A stretch of DNA of 61,818 bases from Enteractinococcus helveticum (GTDB taxonomy: Bacteria; Actinomycetota; Actinomycetes; Actinomycetales; Micrococcaceae): NCBI RefSeq assembly GCF_001657475.1, contig NZ_LXEY01000118.1, forward strand, positions 1-61,818. Direction: 5' to 3'. This document shows, in pieces, positions 1 to 8,161 of the stretch. A program made the translations under genes and the position numbers. Within the stretch, counting starts at the first letter, position 1, and the number at the start of each line of letters is the position of its first letter. Below the pieces are notes generated by a model that had not been told where the DNA came from, did not search any database, and saw nothing but the letters and a program-made list of their open reading frames with translations.

Positions 1-1
1 C

Positions 2-124
2 AACGGCAGAATCGAACACCTGCGCGGCACCGCCCTAGGCTTCCGTAACCTCATGCATTACATCACCAGAGCACTGCTCGACACCGGCGGATTCAGACAC
101 CAACTACACTCATTTTTACGATGA
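2..124 (+). CDS. ISL3-type transposase, 3' end only (5' outside window)
   Basis: The reading frame from base 2 ends at TGA 122-124 and gives a 40-residue tail, NGRIEHLRGTALGFRNLMHY followed by a segment ending in GGFRHQLHSFLR. This is the C-terminal signature I recognise from actinobacterial ISL3-family transposases (xGRxEHLRGxALGFRNL, then LLxTGGFR). The transposase catalyses movement of the element; only its end is in the window, so nothing can be said about activity. Its stop codon overlaps the ATG of the ArsR-like remnant that follows, and no obvious terminal inverted repeat separates the two. Confidence 0.75.
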   Translation, partial: NGRIEHLRGTALGFRNLMHYITRALLDTGGFRHQLHSFLR

Positions 125-330
125 GCCACATTACGGCCCAGGGCTGCCAAGAGGTCTGCGCCTGTGATCTGACCAAAGAACTTGGCATCACCCAGCCCAC
201 CGTGAGTCATCACATGAAAAAGCTCGTCGACGCTGGGTTGATTACCCGAGAACAACGTGGCAGATGGGCGCACTACAGTGTGGTCCCCGAAGCCTTCCAA
301 CAGTTGCGCGATCTGCTGGACCTGAGTTAG
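121..330 (+). pseudogene. ArsR/SmtB-family regulator, 5'-truncated
   Basis: The 69-residue frame carries the second half of an ArsR-type winged helix. It has the metal-site motif EVCACDL, then recognition helix QPTVSHHMKKLVDAGLI and the wing REQRGRWAHYSV. Full-length family members have about 30-40 more residues before the ExCxCDL motif, starting with the ALADPxRLR helix, and these are absent. The frame begins at an ATG that overlaps the stop of the transposase fragment, with no ribosome-binding site. I infer that the ISL3 element or a recombination event removed the promoter and N-terminus. Intact members repress metal/metalloid resistance genes through the two cysteines seen here. A functional short protein is unlikely because the dimerisation helix is missing. 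Confidence 0.7.
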
Positions 331-633
331 GCACGAGAGCCTGGACCACCTCACCAAAACCAACGAGGCCACGAGCCCTCACTTGAATGAAAGCATCAAT
401 GCTCTGTGCTGAGCTTGTTGAAGCGTACACAGTATTCGCGAATTCCGGACAAGATAAAGAACGGCAATCCGAATCATCCTACAAATGAATGAAGCAAGCC
501 GGTGAACTGACCGCCCTCACCCATTGGTGAGACGCCACCCCAAGTTCCACAAACTTCCAGACCCCTGGGCCCTATGAATGCTCGGTGCTACTATTGGCTC
601 ACTGTCGTGAAAGTTTGACGGAAAGGGCGTGCC
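331..633. other. intergenic, no gene seen
   Basis: This stretch separates the ArsR remnant from the FAD/Rieske gene. No convincing frame, hairpin or repeat was recognised. The promoter of the downstream gene must lie here. Confidence 0.5.
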
Positions 634-2139
634 ATGAGCCCGCTAAAAGCCGGAAACTCATACTGGATGGACTCGGTACCGCCTACCTCCTATCCTGCAC
701 TACAAAGCGAGATACGCGTCGATGTTTGCATTGTTGGCGGAGGTATCGCCGGTCTGCTGAGCGCGTTTGAACTCTCCGAGGCCGGTCTGCGCGTGGCAAT
801 TCTAGAAGGTGGGCGCATAGCCTCATCCGTCACCGGTTACACCACGGCGAAACTCACCTCGCAGCACGGAACCCGCTACCTACGCCTAACACAAGAACAG
901 GGCGCCGACGTCGCACGCAGCTATGCCCGGGCGAACCAGGATGCACTGCAACGCATCCGCGATATCGCAGGTCAGTTGCAGATCGACGACGCCATCCAGG
1001 CCCGCGATGCCTACATTTACGGCACAGACCCTAACAGTATCGTGGCGCTGCACGCCGAAGCCCAGGCCGCAGCCGACGCAGGGCTTCCAGCATCCTTCAC
1101 TACCGACGTTCCAGTCCTATTCGAGACGGTCGGTGCCGTGCGATTCACCGACCAGGCCCAGATCCATCCACGACGGCTCCTCGTCCCGATTGCGTCTGCG
1201 CTGGCTGAGCGCGGGGTGCAGATCTTCGAATCCAGTAGAGCCAAAGACATCAACTTCGACACCCACTGGACCGTCAGCACCAAAGAGGGCCAAGTGCACG
1301 CGGATAACGTCGTCGTAGCCGCCCTGACCCCCACGGCCGGTGTAGGCGACGATTTGTGGGAGCGGATGTATTGTCATCAAGGATTTGTGGTCGCCCTGCC
1401 GCTGCTGCGCGGCGCTACCGGTCCCGGGGGTGTACTGATCTCCTACGAGCGCCCGATGCGCTCCATACGCACCATCGAGCGCGCCGAAGGCCAGCTGCTG
1501 CAGGTTGGTGGCGGCTCATACGTTGAGGATCCCAATACCGGGGCCGAACCGTATGACGACCTTGAGACTTGGGCACGCGAACACTTCAACGTCGGCGAAG
1601 TCGAATACCGGTGGACGACCCAGGACTACTCAACCGCCGACGGTATCCCGCTCATCGGACAACTGGCCGACGACGGACTCTATATCGCCACGGGCTTTGG
1701 TGGCTGGGGACTGACAAGTGCCGGCGTCACCGGAGCCATCCTCCGTGATCTCATCACCGGCGGCCAAGTCACCAGCCAATACCGCGATATCTTCAACCCG
1801 TCTCGCGAGCTTCCCGCTATCGACAGCGCATTAATCTCTGCGCGCACCAGCAGCGGCACCGACCGCGACGCGAACGAGATCATCACGGGGCTGGCCCCGG
1901 GTGAGGCGGCCGTGGTCCGCAGTGGTGGAGAGCAACTGGCCGTGCATAAGGACGACGACGGACAGCTGGACGCCGTCTCGGCGGTGTGCACCCACGCCGG
2001 CGGCATCGTGCTCTGGAACGCCCCGGATTCCCAGTGGGCCTGTCCCTGCCACGGTTCGAGGTTCACGCCGGATGGTTCAGTCATCCGGGGTCCCGCGGAA
2101 GTGCCACTGCCGGATAAGACGCACTTGATCGATCAGTGA
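634..2139 (+). CDS. FAD-dependent oxidoreductase with C-terminal Rieske [2Fe-2S] domain
   Basis: The 501-residue protein has two domains. Residues ~28-400 form a DAO-type FAD oxidoreductase, with the dinucleotide motif VCIVGGGIAGLLSAFELSEA at ~31 and a late FAD contact, YIATGFGGWGLTSAG, at ~350. Residues ~410-501 are a Rieske domain with the cluster ligands Cys-Thr-His (CTHAGG) and Cys-Pro-Cys-His-Gly (CPCHGS). DAO-Rieske fusions are a known actinobacterial architecture, thought to be amine/amino-acid-type oxidoreductases; the substrate is unknown. The ATG at 634 follows GAAAGGG. There is no signal peptide, so it acts in the cytoplasm. It stands alone on the plus strand, convergent with the acyl-CoA ligase, so context does not assign a pathway. 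Confidence 0.9.
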   Translation: MSPLKAGNSYWMDSVPPTSYPALQSEIRVDVCIVGGGIAGLLSAFELSEAGLRVAILEGGRIASSVTGYTTAKLTSQHGTRYLRLTQEQGADVARSYARANQDALQRIRDIAGQLQIDDAIQARDAYIYGTDPNSIVALHAEAQAAADAGLPASFTTDVPVLFETVGAVRFTDQAQIHPRRLLVPIASALAERGVQIFESSRAKDINFDTHWTVSTKEGQVHADNVVVAALTPTAGVGDDLWERMYCHQGFVVALPLLRGATGPGGVLISYERPMRSIRTIERAEGQLLQVGGGSYVEDPNTGAEPYDDLETWAREHFNVGEVEYRWTTQDYSTADGIPLIGQLADDGLYIATGFGGWGLTSAGVTGAILRDLITGGQVTSQYRDIFNPSRELPAIDSALISARTSSGTDRDANEIITGLAPGEAAVVRSGGEQLAVHKDDDGQLDAVSAVCTHAGGIVLWNAPDSQWACPCHGSRFTPDGSVIRGPAEVPLPDKTHLIDQ

Positions 2140-2202
2140 GCACGCCCTAGCACGGGAAGTTCCACTCACGTGGCGATGTCGGTCTGCCGGACCTGAGCCT
2201 TT

Positions 2203-3720
2203 CTAGAACGTGAAAATGTCTGCGAACTCTTCGCGCAGCTGGGCCTTTTGCACTTTGCCCATCACATTGCGTGGCAGTTCTGTGATCACCCGGTAGGCAC
2301 GCGGTTGTTTATAGCGTGCCAGCTGATCGGCCAGCATGCCGGTCAGCTCAGCATCACTTGGGACCTGACCGTTGGCAGCAACAAGTACGGCCACCACACT
2401 CTCCCCCAGGTCAGCGTGTGGGATGCCAATGACAGCCGACTCTGCAATCAACGGGTGGTCGTCCAGCAGCTGTTCCACTTCCTTGGGGTAGACGTTATAG
2501 CCGCCCGAAATGATCATGTCCTTGGAACGACCCGAAATGTGCAGGTAGCCGTCGGTGTCGTAATACCCTTGGTCGCCAGTGATAAAGAATCCGTTGTCGC
2601 GTTTCTCCTCGCGGGTCTTGTCTGGATTGCGCCAGTACCGGTCAAAGACATTGGGCCCGCGAACCTCAATCGACCCGATCTGCCCGGCGGGCATTTCCTC
2701 CCCGGTCTTCGGGTCAGCCACTATGGCTTCGATGCCCGGCAATGGTTGCCCAACGCTGCCTGGTCGACGCTCACCGTGATACGGGTTCGTCGTGTTCATC
2801 CCGGTTTCGGTCATGCCGTAGCGCTCCAGAATGTAATGCCCGGTGCGCTCATAAAATACCTCAAAATCAGCGGTCAGCAACGGCGCCGAACCCGAGACAA
2901 ATAACCGCATGTTCTGTACGGCATCTCGGGTGAGTCGTTCAGAAGCCAGCATCCGAGTATAGAAGGTAGGCACTCCCATCAGCACCGTTGCGGTCGACAT
3001 GCGATCAACTATGCCATCGACGTCGAAACCATCCATCCACAACATCGTGGCCCCGGCCGCCAAGCTCATATTGATCGCCACAAATAACCCGTGAATATGA
3101 AAGATCGGTAGCGCGTGGATCAGCCGATCTTCACCGGTAAACTCCCATGCTTCCAGCAGCGCATGACAGTTGGACGCCAAGTTCCCGTGGGTCAGTACCG
3201 CACCCTTGGAACGCCCGGTGGTCCCGGACGTATAGAGAATGGCTGCAGGATCCTCGGCTGTCGCAGGAGCAAAGGTGGTCAACCGGGTTTCACACGCGCT
3301 CAGGGTGCCACTGCCTTGTGCATCGAGGGTAAAAATTGCGACGTCGGAAGTCATGTCCCGTACTGCCACGGCATTGGCTGGGTCCACCACCACTGCTGTG
3401 GGCTCGGCATCGTCCAGAAAGTATTGCAGCTCGGTTCCGGTATACGCGGTATTCAGTGGCAGATAGATGCCACCGATTTGTAGAACAGCAAGATACGCGG
3501 CGACCGCACGCACAGATTTCTTGACTTGACAGGCAACTCGATCTCCTGGTTGCACACCAGCTCGAGTCAACAGGTGTGCGATGCGTTGTGCATCGGTGAG
3601 TAGATCGTGGTAGGTAATATGCCTCCCGTCTTTGAGTTCAAATGCGGGCTTATCGGGGTGTTGTTCAGCGCGGTCAAGAAAGGCAGTGTAAATGCCCTGG
3701 AAAGATTGTGGTGCCAACAC
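2203..3720 (-). CDS. acyl-CoA ligase, malonyl-CoA synthetase (MatB)-like
   Basis: This is an AMP-forming acyl-CoA synthetase of about 505 residues. It shows the P-loop AILYTSGTTGRSKGAVLTHG, the core motif YGMTETGMNT and the C-terminal catalytic lysine context LPRNVMGKVQKAQL. The stretches GGIYLPLNTAYTG and GERRPGSVGQPLPG are typical of malonyl-CoA synthetases (MatB), which activate malonate or methylmalonate with ATP and CoA. Substrate preference is inferred from this resemblance only. I chose the GTG at 3720 because GGACGG precedes it and the product then matches MatB length; a start at 3798 would add 26 residues of unlikely sequence. It stands alone, with no malonyl-CoA decarboxylase seen nearby. 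Confidence 0.8.
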   Translation of the reverse strand: MLAPQSFQGIYTAFLDRAEQHPDKPAFELKDGRHITYHDLLTDAQRIAHLLTRAGVQPGDRVACQVKKSVRAVAAYLAVLQIGGIYLPLNTAYTGTELQYFLDDAEPTAVVVDPANAVAVRDMTSDVAIFTLDAQGSGTLSACETRLTTFAPATAEDPAAILYTSGTTGRSKGAVLTHGNLASNCHALLEAWEFTGEDRLIHALPIFHIHGLFVAINMSLAAGATMLWMDGFDVDGIVDRMSTATVLMGVPTFYTRMLASERLTRDAVQNMRLFVSGSAPLLTADFEVFYERTGHYILERYGMTETGMNTTNPYHGERRPGSVGQPLPGIEAIVADPKTGEEMPAGQIGSIEVRGPNVFDRYWRNPDKTREEKRDNGFFITGDQGYYDTDGYLHISGRSKDMIISGGYNVYPKEVEQLLDDHPLIAESAVIGIPHADLGESVVAVLVAANGQVPSDAELTGMLADQLARYKQPRAYRVITELPRNVMGKVQKAQLREEFADIFTF

Positions 3721-3928
3721 GTCTACCGTCCGTTCAGATTCATATCTACTGATTGGTAGCGTACAAATCCCTACGCGCAGACTCAATGCTTCAAGCAATT
3801 CAAAAAATCATGACGGCGGCCAACTGCAGTTTGCATCGCGGCAATACACACTGTTTCTCGCAGTTGACATGCGGAGATGGGGTTTACTTTGGTAGACACG
3901 ACGTTGTGCTGCTGATTAGGCTGGCAGC

Positions 3929-4453
3929 ATGCATTCTGTCACCAATGCCGATTCGTCAGCTGACCGACCTAATACAGAAATTCTGCATAATCCCTGGACA
4001 CAAGCAATCCTCACCGGCGCATTGACGCTCATTCCGGTCCGAGCATACCCGCGTTGGGTGCGCCGTTGCCTGCTTTGGACCCCGCCGCTGGTTGGTGGCA
4101 TCGCGGGCAGCTATCTGAGCGTGAATCCGGCCGCACGCGGTAATTTTTTGAAAGGCACGGGCACCTCTCAGCCAGAATCTGTTGCAGAGCAATCAGCCCA
4201 ACAACGCCAATCACAGTCCGACCAGCTGGTAGGATCGCCGAAAACTCTTGCGATAATTGCCGTTGGTGTGGGCACTGGAGCGGTACTATTTGCTGTAACA
4301 GCGGCCGTTTTCTGGGCTGATGAGAAGCTTGAACGCGGGCTGCGGCGGCTCAAGGTTCCCTACCCGCGCATCGTTATGGCCATAGGTGCTGGTGCAATCA
4401 CCTGGTTGCAGGAAACCAAAGAACAGCAACGCGATTCCATCGCGAATTCATAA
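3929..4453 (+). CDS. small membrane protein, function unknown
   Basis: The 174-residue product has hydrophobic stretches near residues 27-43 (AILTGALTLIPV), 50-66 (WTPPLVGGIAGSYL), 108-130 (LAIIAVGVGTGAVLFAVTA) and ~148-160 (VMAIGAGAITWL). A Gln/Ser-rich polar linker separates the second and third. I do not recognise a family. It diverges from the MatB-like ligase and converges with the ribbon-helix-helix gene. No strong ribosome-binding site precedes ATG 3929, so the start is uncertain. Confidence 0.55.
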   Translation: MHSVTNADSSADRPNTEILHNPWTQAILTGALTLIPVRAYPRWVRRCLLWTPPLVGGIAGSYLSVNPAARGNFLKGTGTSQPESVAEQSAQQRQSQSDQLVGSPKTLAIIAVGVGTGAVLFAVTAAVFWADEKLERGLRRLKVPYPRIVMAIGAGAITWLQETKEQQRDSIANS

Positions 4454-4530
4454 CGACTGCGTCGCGAAGTGTATCTCCGACCGAAGTTCGGTACTCGGAA
4501 GTTCCAAGGTGCGTGCCTAGGCTGACGATA

Positions 4531-4851
4531 TCAGTTTTGGGCCACATCATCTTGGCGAGCAATTCTGCGTAATCGATCGGCCTCACCCAGTACGCGTTCA
4601 ATGGCTCCCCGCAAAGACAGGTCGTGTTCTTCGGCCAAGCCTTGCAACACCCAACCGCGCATCAGCGCGCTGACCGGCACGTCCAACTGCTGAGCCAATT
4701 GTTCTATTTCCGCATATTCAGCTTCAGGTAATCGAACCGACCTCACAACGGATCTGCCGCGAGGCTCTCCCACAGCATCATCTGGCAGCGGCAGATCTTT
4801 TACCGCGTCAGGCTCTAGTTGAATAGCTCGGACTCTGCGTTCAATATCCAT
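4531..4851 (-). CDS. ribbon-helix-helix (CopG/MetJ-like) protein, antitoxin-like
   Basis: The 106-residue protein contains RSVVRSVRLPEAEYAEIEQL at ~34 followed by a second helix with VPVSALMRGWVLQGL. This is the beta-strand/helix/helix pattern of ribbon-helix-helix DNA-binding proteins, which bind operators as dimers. Many are type II antitoxins, but no toxin-sized partner frame adjoins it, so a stand-alone regulator or an orphan antitoxin is equally possible. The 210 bases between its start and the terminator at 5062 hold nothing recognisable except its own promoter region. Confidence 0.6.
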   Translation of the reverse strand: MDIERRVRAIQLEPDAVKDLPLPDDAVGEPRGRSVVRSVRLPEAEYAEIEQLAQQLDVPVSALMRGWVLQGLAEEHDLSLRGAIERVLGEADRLRRIARQDDVAQN

Positions 4852-5061
4852 GCATCACGACGTCGGTCAGAGCCGTTTGATTCCCGGCCGTTAGCATCCC
4901 AGTACGATCGGACGGGCCCACGATGGATCAAAATGATGATCCACATATGTTTTGCACCGTAGTGCCAGCCTATCTCAGGCACGACTACAGAACGACTACA
5001 CGCAGAATAAACGCTGAGTTAGTTATAGACGCCGCAGTCAAACCAGGATGTGGTGAAACAT

Positions 5062-5113
5062 AAAGCGCTGCTAATGAGAAAATCTGTTGCAATTTTCTCA
5101 TTAGCAGCGCTTT
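5062..5113 (-). terminator. strong hairpin closing the paa operon
   Basis: A perfect 22-bp inverted repeat (5062-5083 against 5092-5113) with an 8-base loop lies 33 bases beyond the stop of the last minus-strand paa gene. AT-rich ends on both strands suit an intrinsic, possibly bidirectional terminator. It also shields the paa genes from the plus-strand side. Confidence 0.85.
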
Positions 5114-5146
5114 GAATTTTCTGTCCCTTACCGGGCGACCTGGGAT

Positions 5147-6004
5147 TTAGCCGTCGTAAGTGTAGAAACCTTTTCCAGACTTGCGGCCCAACTCGCCGCG
5201 TTCAACCATGTCACGCATCAGCTGAGGTGGCGCAAAGCGCGAACCAAGCTTATCTTCCAGGTATTCGGCAATGCCCAACCGCACATCCAGGCCCACAATA
5301 TCGGTCAGCGCCAGCGGACCAATCGGGTGTTTATAGCCCAGGACCATCGCGTTGTCGATGTCTTGGGCCGACGCAACGCCTTCTTCGACCATGCGGATGG
5401 CTTCTAGACCAAGGGCCACACCCAGTCGCGAGGAGGCAAAGCCGGGCGCATCGGTGACGGTCACCGCGGTCTTGCCGATGCCCTCGGTCCATTGTGTCGT
5501 CAGGGCTTTGAGCTCATCGGAAGTCTGTTTTCCAACGACGACCTCCACAAGTTTCGAAGCCGGCACCGGATTGAAGAAGTGTAGGCCACAGAAGTTATGT
5601 GGACGGTTGAGCTGTTCGGCCAGCCCGTCCACCGACATCGATGAGGTGTTGGTGGCCAGGTACGCGTCGTCGGGCAGATGCTGTTCAACCGACTGCAACG
5701 CAGAGACTTTCAGCTTGAAGTCTTCCGGGACGGCCTCGATGACCAGACCGGCGTCGGCGAAGGCTTCCTGTTGGGTGGTCACGGTGAGTTTGGCTTCGTA
5801 GTCAGCAATGCCGCCCTGGACTTTGCCGCGTTCCACGGAGCCGGTGACGTCGCGCAGGACTCGCTCGCGGGCTGCAGCCGCGGCGTCGTCGTCACGTTCT
5901 ACAACAACAACGTTGCTACCGGAGGTCAGGAAGGCGTGGGCGATGCCGGCGCCCATGCGGCCGCCGCCCAGCACGCCAACGGTGGTTGGAAGGGTATTCG
6001 TCAT
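5147..6004 (-). CDS. paaH: 3-hydroxyacyl-CoA dehydrogenase (PaaH-type)
   Basis: The 285-residue protein has the N-terminal NAD site VGVLGGGRMGAGIAHAFLTSG and the catalytic-histidine motif HFFNPVPASKLVEVV at ~140. Its C-terminal dimer domain contains GYKHPIGPLALTDIVGLDV. This is the short single-function 3-hydroxyacyl-CoA dehydrogenase family. As the last gene of the paa operon its natural reaction is oxidation of 3-hydroxyadipyl-CoA to 3-oxoadipyl-CoA with NAD+. Hydroxybutyryl-CoA dehydrogenases look the same, so the assignment rests partly on context. ATG 6004 has AGGAG four bases upstream, and the gap to the thiolase is 24 bases. Confidence 0.88.
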   Translation of the reverse strand: MTNTLPTTVGVLGGGRMGAGIAHAFLTSGSNVVVVERDDDAAAAARERVLRDVTGSVERGKVQGGIADYEAKLTVTTQQEAFADAGLVIEAVPEDFKLKVSALQSVEQHLPDDAYLATNTSSMSVDGLAEQLNRPHNFCGLHFFNPVPASKLVEVVVGKQTSDELKALTTQWTEGIGKTAVTVTDAPGFASSRLGVALGLEAIRMVEEGVASAQDIDNAMVLGYKHPIGPLALTDIVGLDVRLGIAEYLEDKLGSRFAPPQLMRDMVERGELGRKSGKGFYTYDG

Positions 6005-6028
6005 GGTGCTCCTGAAATCTTAGTGGTG

Positions 6029-7246
6029 TTAGACGCGTTCGATCAGCATGGCGGCACCCTGACCGACGCCGATGCACATGGTGGCCAGGCCGCGGGATTG
6101 TTGGGCGGCTTCCATGCGGGACAGCAGGGTGATGACGATGCGGGATCCGGAGGAGCCCAGCGGGTGGCCCAGGGCAATGGCCCCGCCCCAGGTGTTGACG
6201 ATGTCGGGGTTCAGGCCCAGGCGGCGGATTGAGGCCAGCGACTGGGTTGCAAACGCCTCATTGATTTCGGCGGCGTCCAGGTCATCGACGGTCCAGCCGG
6301 CTTTGGCCAGGACTTTTTCGGTGGCAGGCACCGGCCCTAGGCCCATGACTTCTGGGGCGAGGCCGGCGGAACCACCGGCAACCACGCGAGCGCGCGGGGT
6401 GAGGTTGTATTTATCGATGGCTTTTTGCGAAGCCACAATAATGGCAGACGCTCCGTCGTTGAGGCTGGAGGAGTTGCCTGCGGTCACCACATCGCCGAGG
6501 CCGGTGACCGGGCGGAGCTTGGCCAGAGCCTCAACCGTAGTGCCGGGGCGTGGGCCCTCATCGGTGTTCACGACGGTGACATTGCCCTTGCGGTCAGTGA
6601 TTTCCACCGGCACAATTTCGTTGTCGAAGCAGCCGGCCTGTTGCGCGGCGACGGCCTTGGCTTGGGAGGCGACCGCGAACTCGTCAGCCTCTTGACGGGT
6701 GATGCCATCGACGTTGGCGACTTCTTGGGCGGTTTCGGTCATCGAATAGGTCATTTTGCCATCGCGCGACAGATCGCCGTGTTCAAAGCGCGGGTTGACG
6801 AAGCGCCAGCCCAGGGCCGAGTCGAACATCTGGCCGGGTTGACCGAATGCGCGGGTTGGTTTTTCCAACACCCAGGGAGCACGCGACATGGATTCGACCC
6901 CGCCGGCGATCACAATATCGGCGTCCCCGGTAGCGATCATGCGCGAAGCGGTTTCAATCGCCGACATGCCCGAAGCACACAGCCGGTTCACTGTCATCGC
7001 GGGTACCGATTGGTCGCCACCGGCCAGCAGCCAGGCCATGCGCGCCACGTTGCGGTTTTCTTCACCGGCACCGTTTGCGTTGCCCAGCAGGACCTCATCG
7101 ACGTCGGCCGGATCAATCCCGGTGTCTTCCAGAACGGCTTTGATGGCCGTTGCGGCTAGGTCGTCGGGGCGTACGGAACTCAGGGCTCCGGAGTGCCGGC
7201 CCACCGGGGTGCGTTTCCCCGAGACTAAGAATGCTTCTGCTACCAC
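6029..7246 (-). CDS. paaJ: 3-oxoadipyl-CoA/acetyl-CoA thiolase (PaaJ-type)
   Basis: This is a 405-residue thiolase. It shows the acyl-accepting cysteine in NRLCASGMSAIETA (~residue 90), the histidine in GHPLGSSGSRI and the second cysteine in MCIGVGQGAAM. The length and the N-terminal RTPVGRHSGALSSVRPDDLA fit the PaaJ/PcaF type. It would cleave 3-oxoadipyl-CoA to succinyl-CoA and acetyl-CoA, the final step of phenylacetate breakdown. The GTG start at 7246 has AAGGAG four bases before it. About 120 bases separate it from the hydratase gene, the largest gap in the operon, so a secondary promoter is possible. Confidence 0.88.
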   Translation of the reverse strand: MVAEAFLVSGKRTPVGRHSGALSSVRPDDLAATAIKAVLEDTGIDPADVDEVLLGNANGAGEENRNVARMAWLLAGGDQSVPAMTVNRLCASGMSAIETASRMIATGDADIVIAGGVESMSRAPWVLEKPTRAFGQPGQMFDSALGWRFVNPRFEHGDLSRDGKMTYSMTETAQEVANVDGITRQEADEFAVASQAKAVAAQQAGCFDNEIVPVEITDRKGNVTVVNTDEGPRPGTTVEALAKLRPVTGLGDVVTAGNSSSLNDGASAIIVASQKAIDKYNLTPRARVVAGGSAGLAPEVMGLGPVPATEKVLAKAGWTVDDLDAAEINEAFATQSLASIRRLGLNPDIVNTWGGAIALGHPLGSSGSRIVITLLSRMEAAQQSRGLATMCIGVGQGAAMLIERV

Positions 7247-7368
7247 GTGGCTCCTTTGTAAAATATTTCAACGCAGCATACTTTGGCACGCTGCTGTGCC
7301 CCGGTCAATGGGTTGCGACGACTCATGACAAACCGGTATTGGCGCTGGCTAGGTTCTGAACTAATCCG

Positions 7369-8154
7369 TTAGGAACCTTTGATGAGAACGCCGGTGAAAT
7401 TTGGTTTGCGTTTTTCTTGAAACGCGGCGAATCCTTCGGCATAGTCGGCGCTCGAGCACAGGTTGCCCTGGGCAATGTTTTCTTGCTCTACCGATTCCCA
7501 CAGGCCGATGCGCTGGTCACGGATTTGGGCGACCAACTCGCGCGAGGCCAGGAAGGCACCGGTGGCACCCTGGGCGGCCTTGGCAACTTTTTCACGAGTG
7601 AAGTCCAGCAGCTGCTCGGCCGGTAGCCAACGTGAGAACAGTCCTTGTTCAACGGCTTCTTTGCCCGACATCAGGTCTGCGGTGTAGATCAGATCCAGGG
7701 TGCGGTGAGCGCCGAGGCGTTCGGTGAACAGTGCGTGGCCGCCCGAGTCCAGGGTGGCGCCCAGGTTAGCAAACGGCGAGCCGATCTTGGCATTTTCGGC
7801 AACATAGACGACGTCGGTGGCAATGGCCAGGCCCAGGCCAACGCCCAGGCAGGCGCCTTGGACGGCGGCAAAGGTGGGTGCCGGGAACTCGGCCATCTGG
7901 CGCAACACCGGGGTGACCAGATTGGACAGGTATTCGTAGGCGTCGTCCACGGCGGGATCGACGTTGGAAATGTCGCGTCCGGCGCTAAAACCACGGCCTT
8001 CACCGCGCAGCAACAGCGCGCGGACCCCGGCGTCGGCGGCGTCTGTGTAGGCCTGGCCGAGGTTTTTGATCGCGGTCTCATCCAACGCGTTCATTTTCTC
8101 GGGCGCGTTGAGGGTGACTTCGGCAATATTGTCGGTAATTTCAAGGGTGATCAT
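7369..8154 (-). CDS. paaG: enoyl-CoA hydratase/isomerase (PaaG-like)
   Basis: This crotonase-fold protein is 261 residues long. It has the CoA-binding motif RGFSAGRDISNVD and the oxyanion-hole region GACLGVGLGLAIATDVV. The segment NLGATLDSGGHALFTERLG has a single acidic residue where PaaG isomerases carry theirs, and the tail SADYAEGFAAFQEKRKPNFTG is typical. PaaG isomerises ring-1,2-epoxyphenylacetyl-CoA to the oxepin and also acts as a delta3-delta2 enoyl-CoA isomerase. A PaaF-type hydratase role cannot be excluded, and only one crotonase is present. The ATG at 8154 follows TAGGA with good spacing; the frame could open at 8169, but that overlaps the end of paaE and has no ribosome-binding site. 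Confidence 0.82.
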   Translation of the reverse strand: MITLEITDNIAEVTLNAPEKMNALDETAIKNLGQAYTDAADAGVRALLLRGEGRGFSAGRDISNVDPAVDDAYEYLSNLVTPVLRQMAEFPAPTFAAVQGACLGVGLGLAIATDVVYVAENAKIGSPFANLGATLDSGGHALFTERLGAHRTLDLIYTADLMSGKEAVEQGLFSRWLPAEQLLDFTREKVAKAAQGATGAFLASRELVAQIRDQRIGLWESVEQENIAQGNLCSSADYAEGFAAFQEKRKPNFTGVLIKGS

Positions 8155-8161
8155 GGGCGTC

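Noticed and set aside
2248..2904. 218-codon plus-strand frame
   Set aside because: Shadow of the MatB-like ligase gene; no family resemblance.
5678..6232. 184-codon plus-strand frame
   Set aside because: Antisense to paaH and paaJ, low complexity, no ribosome-binding site.
6425..7159. 244-codon plus-strand frame
   Set aside because: Shadow of the paaJ thiolase gene on the opposite strand.
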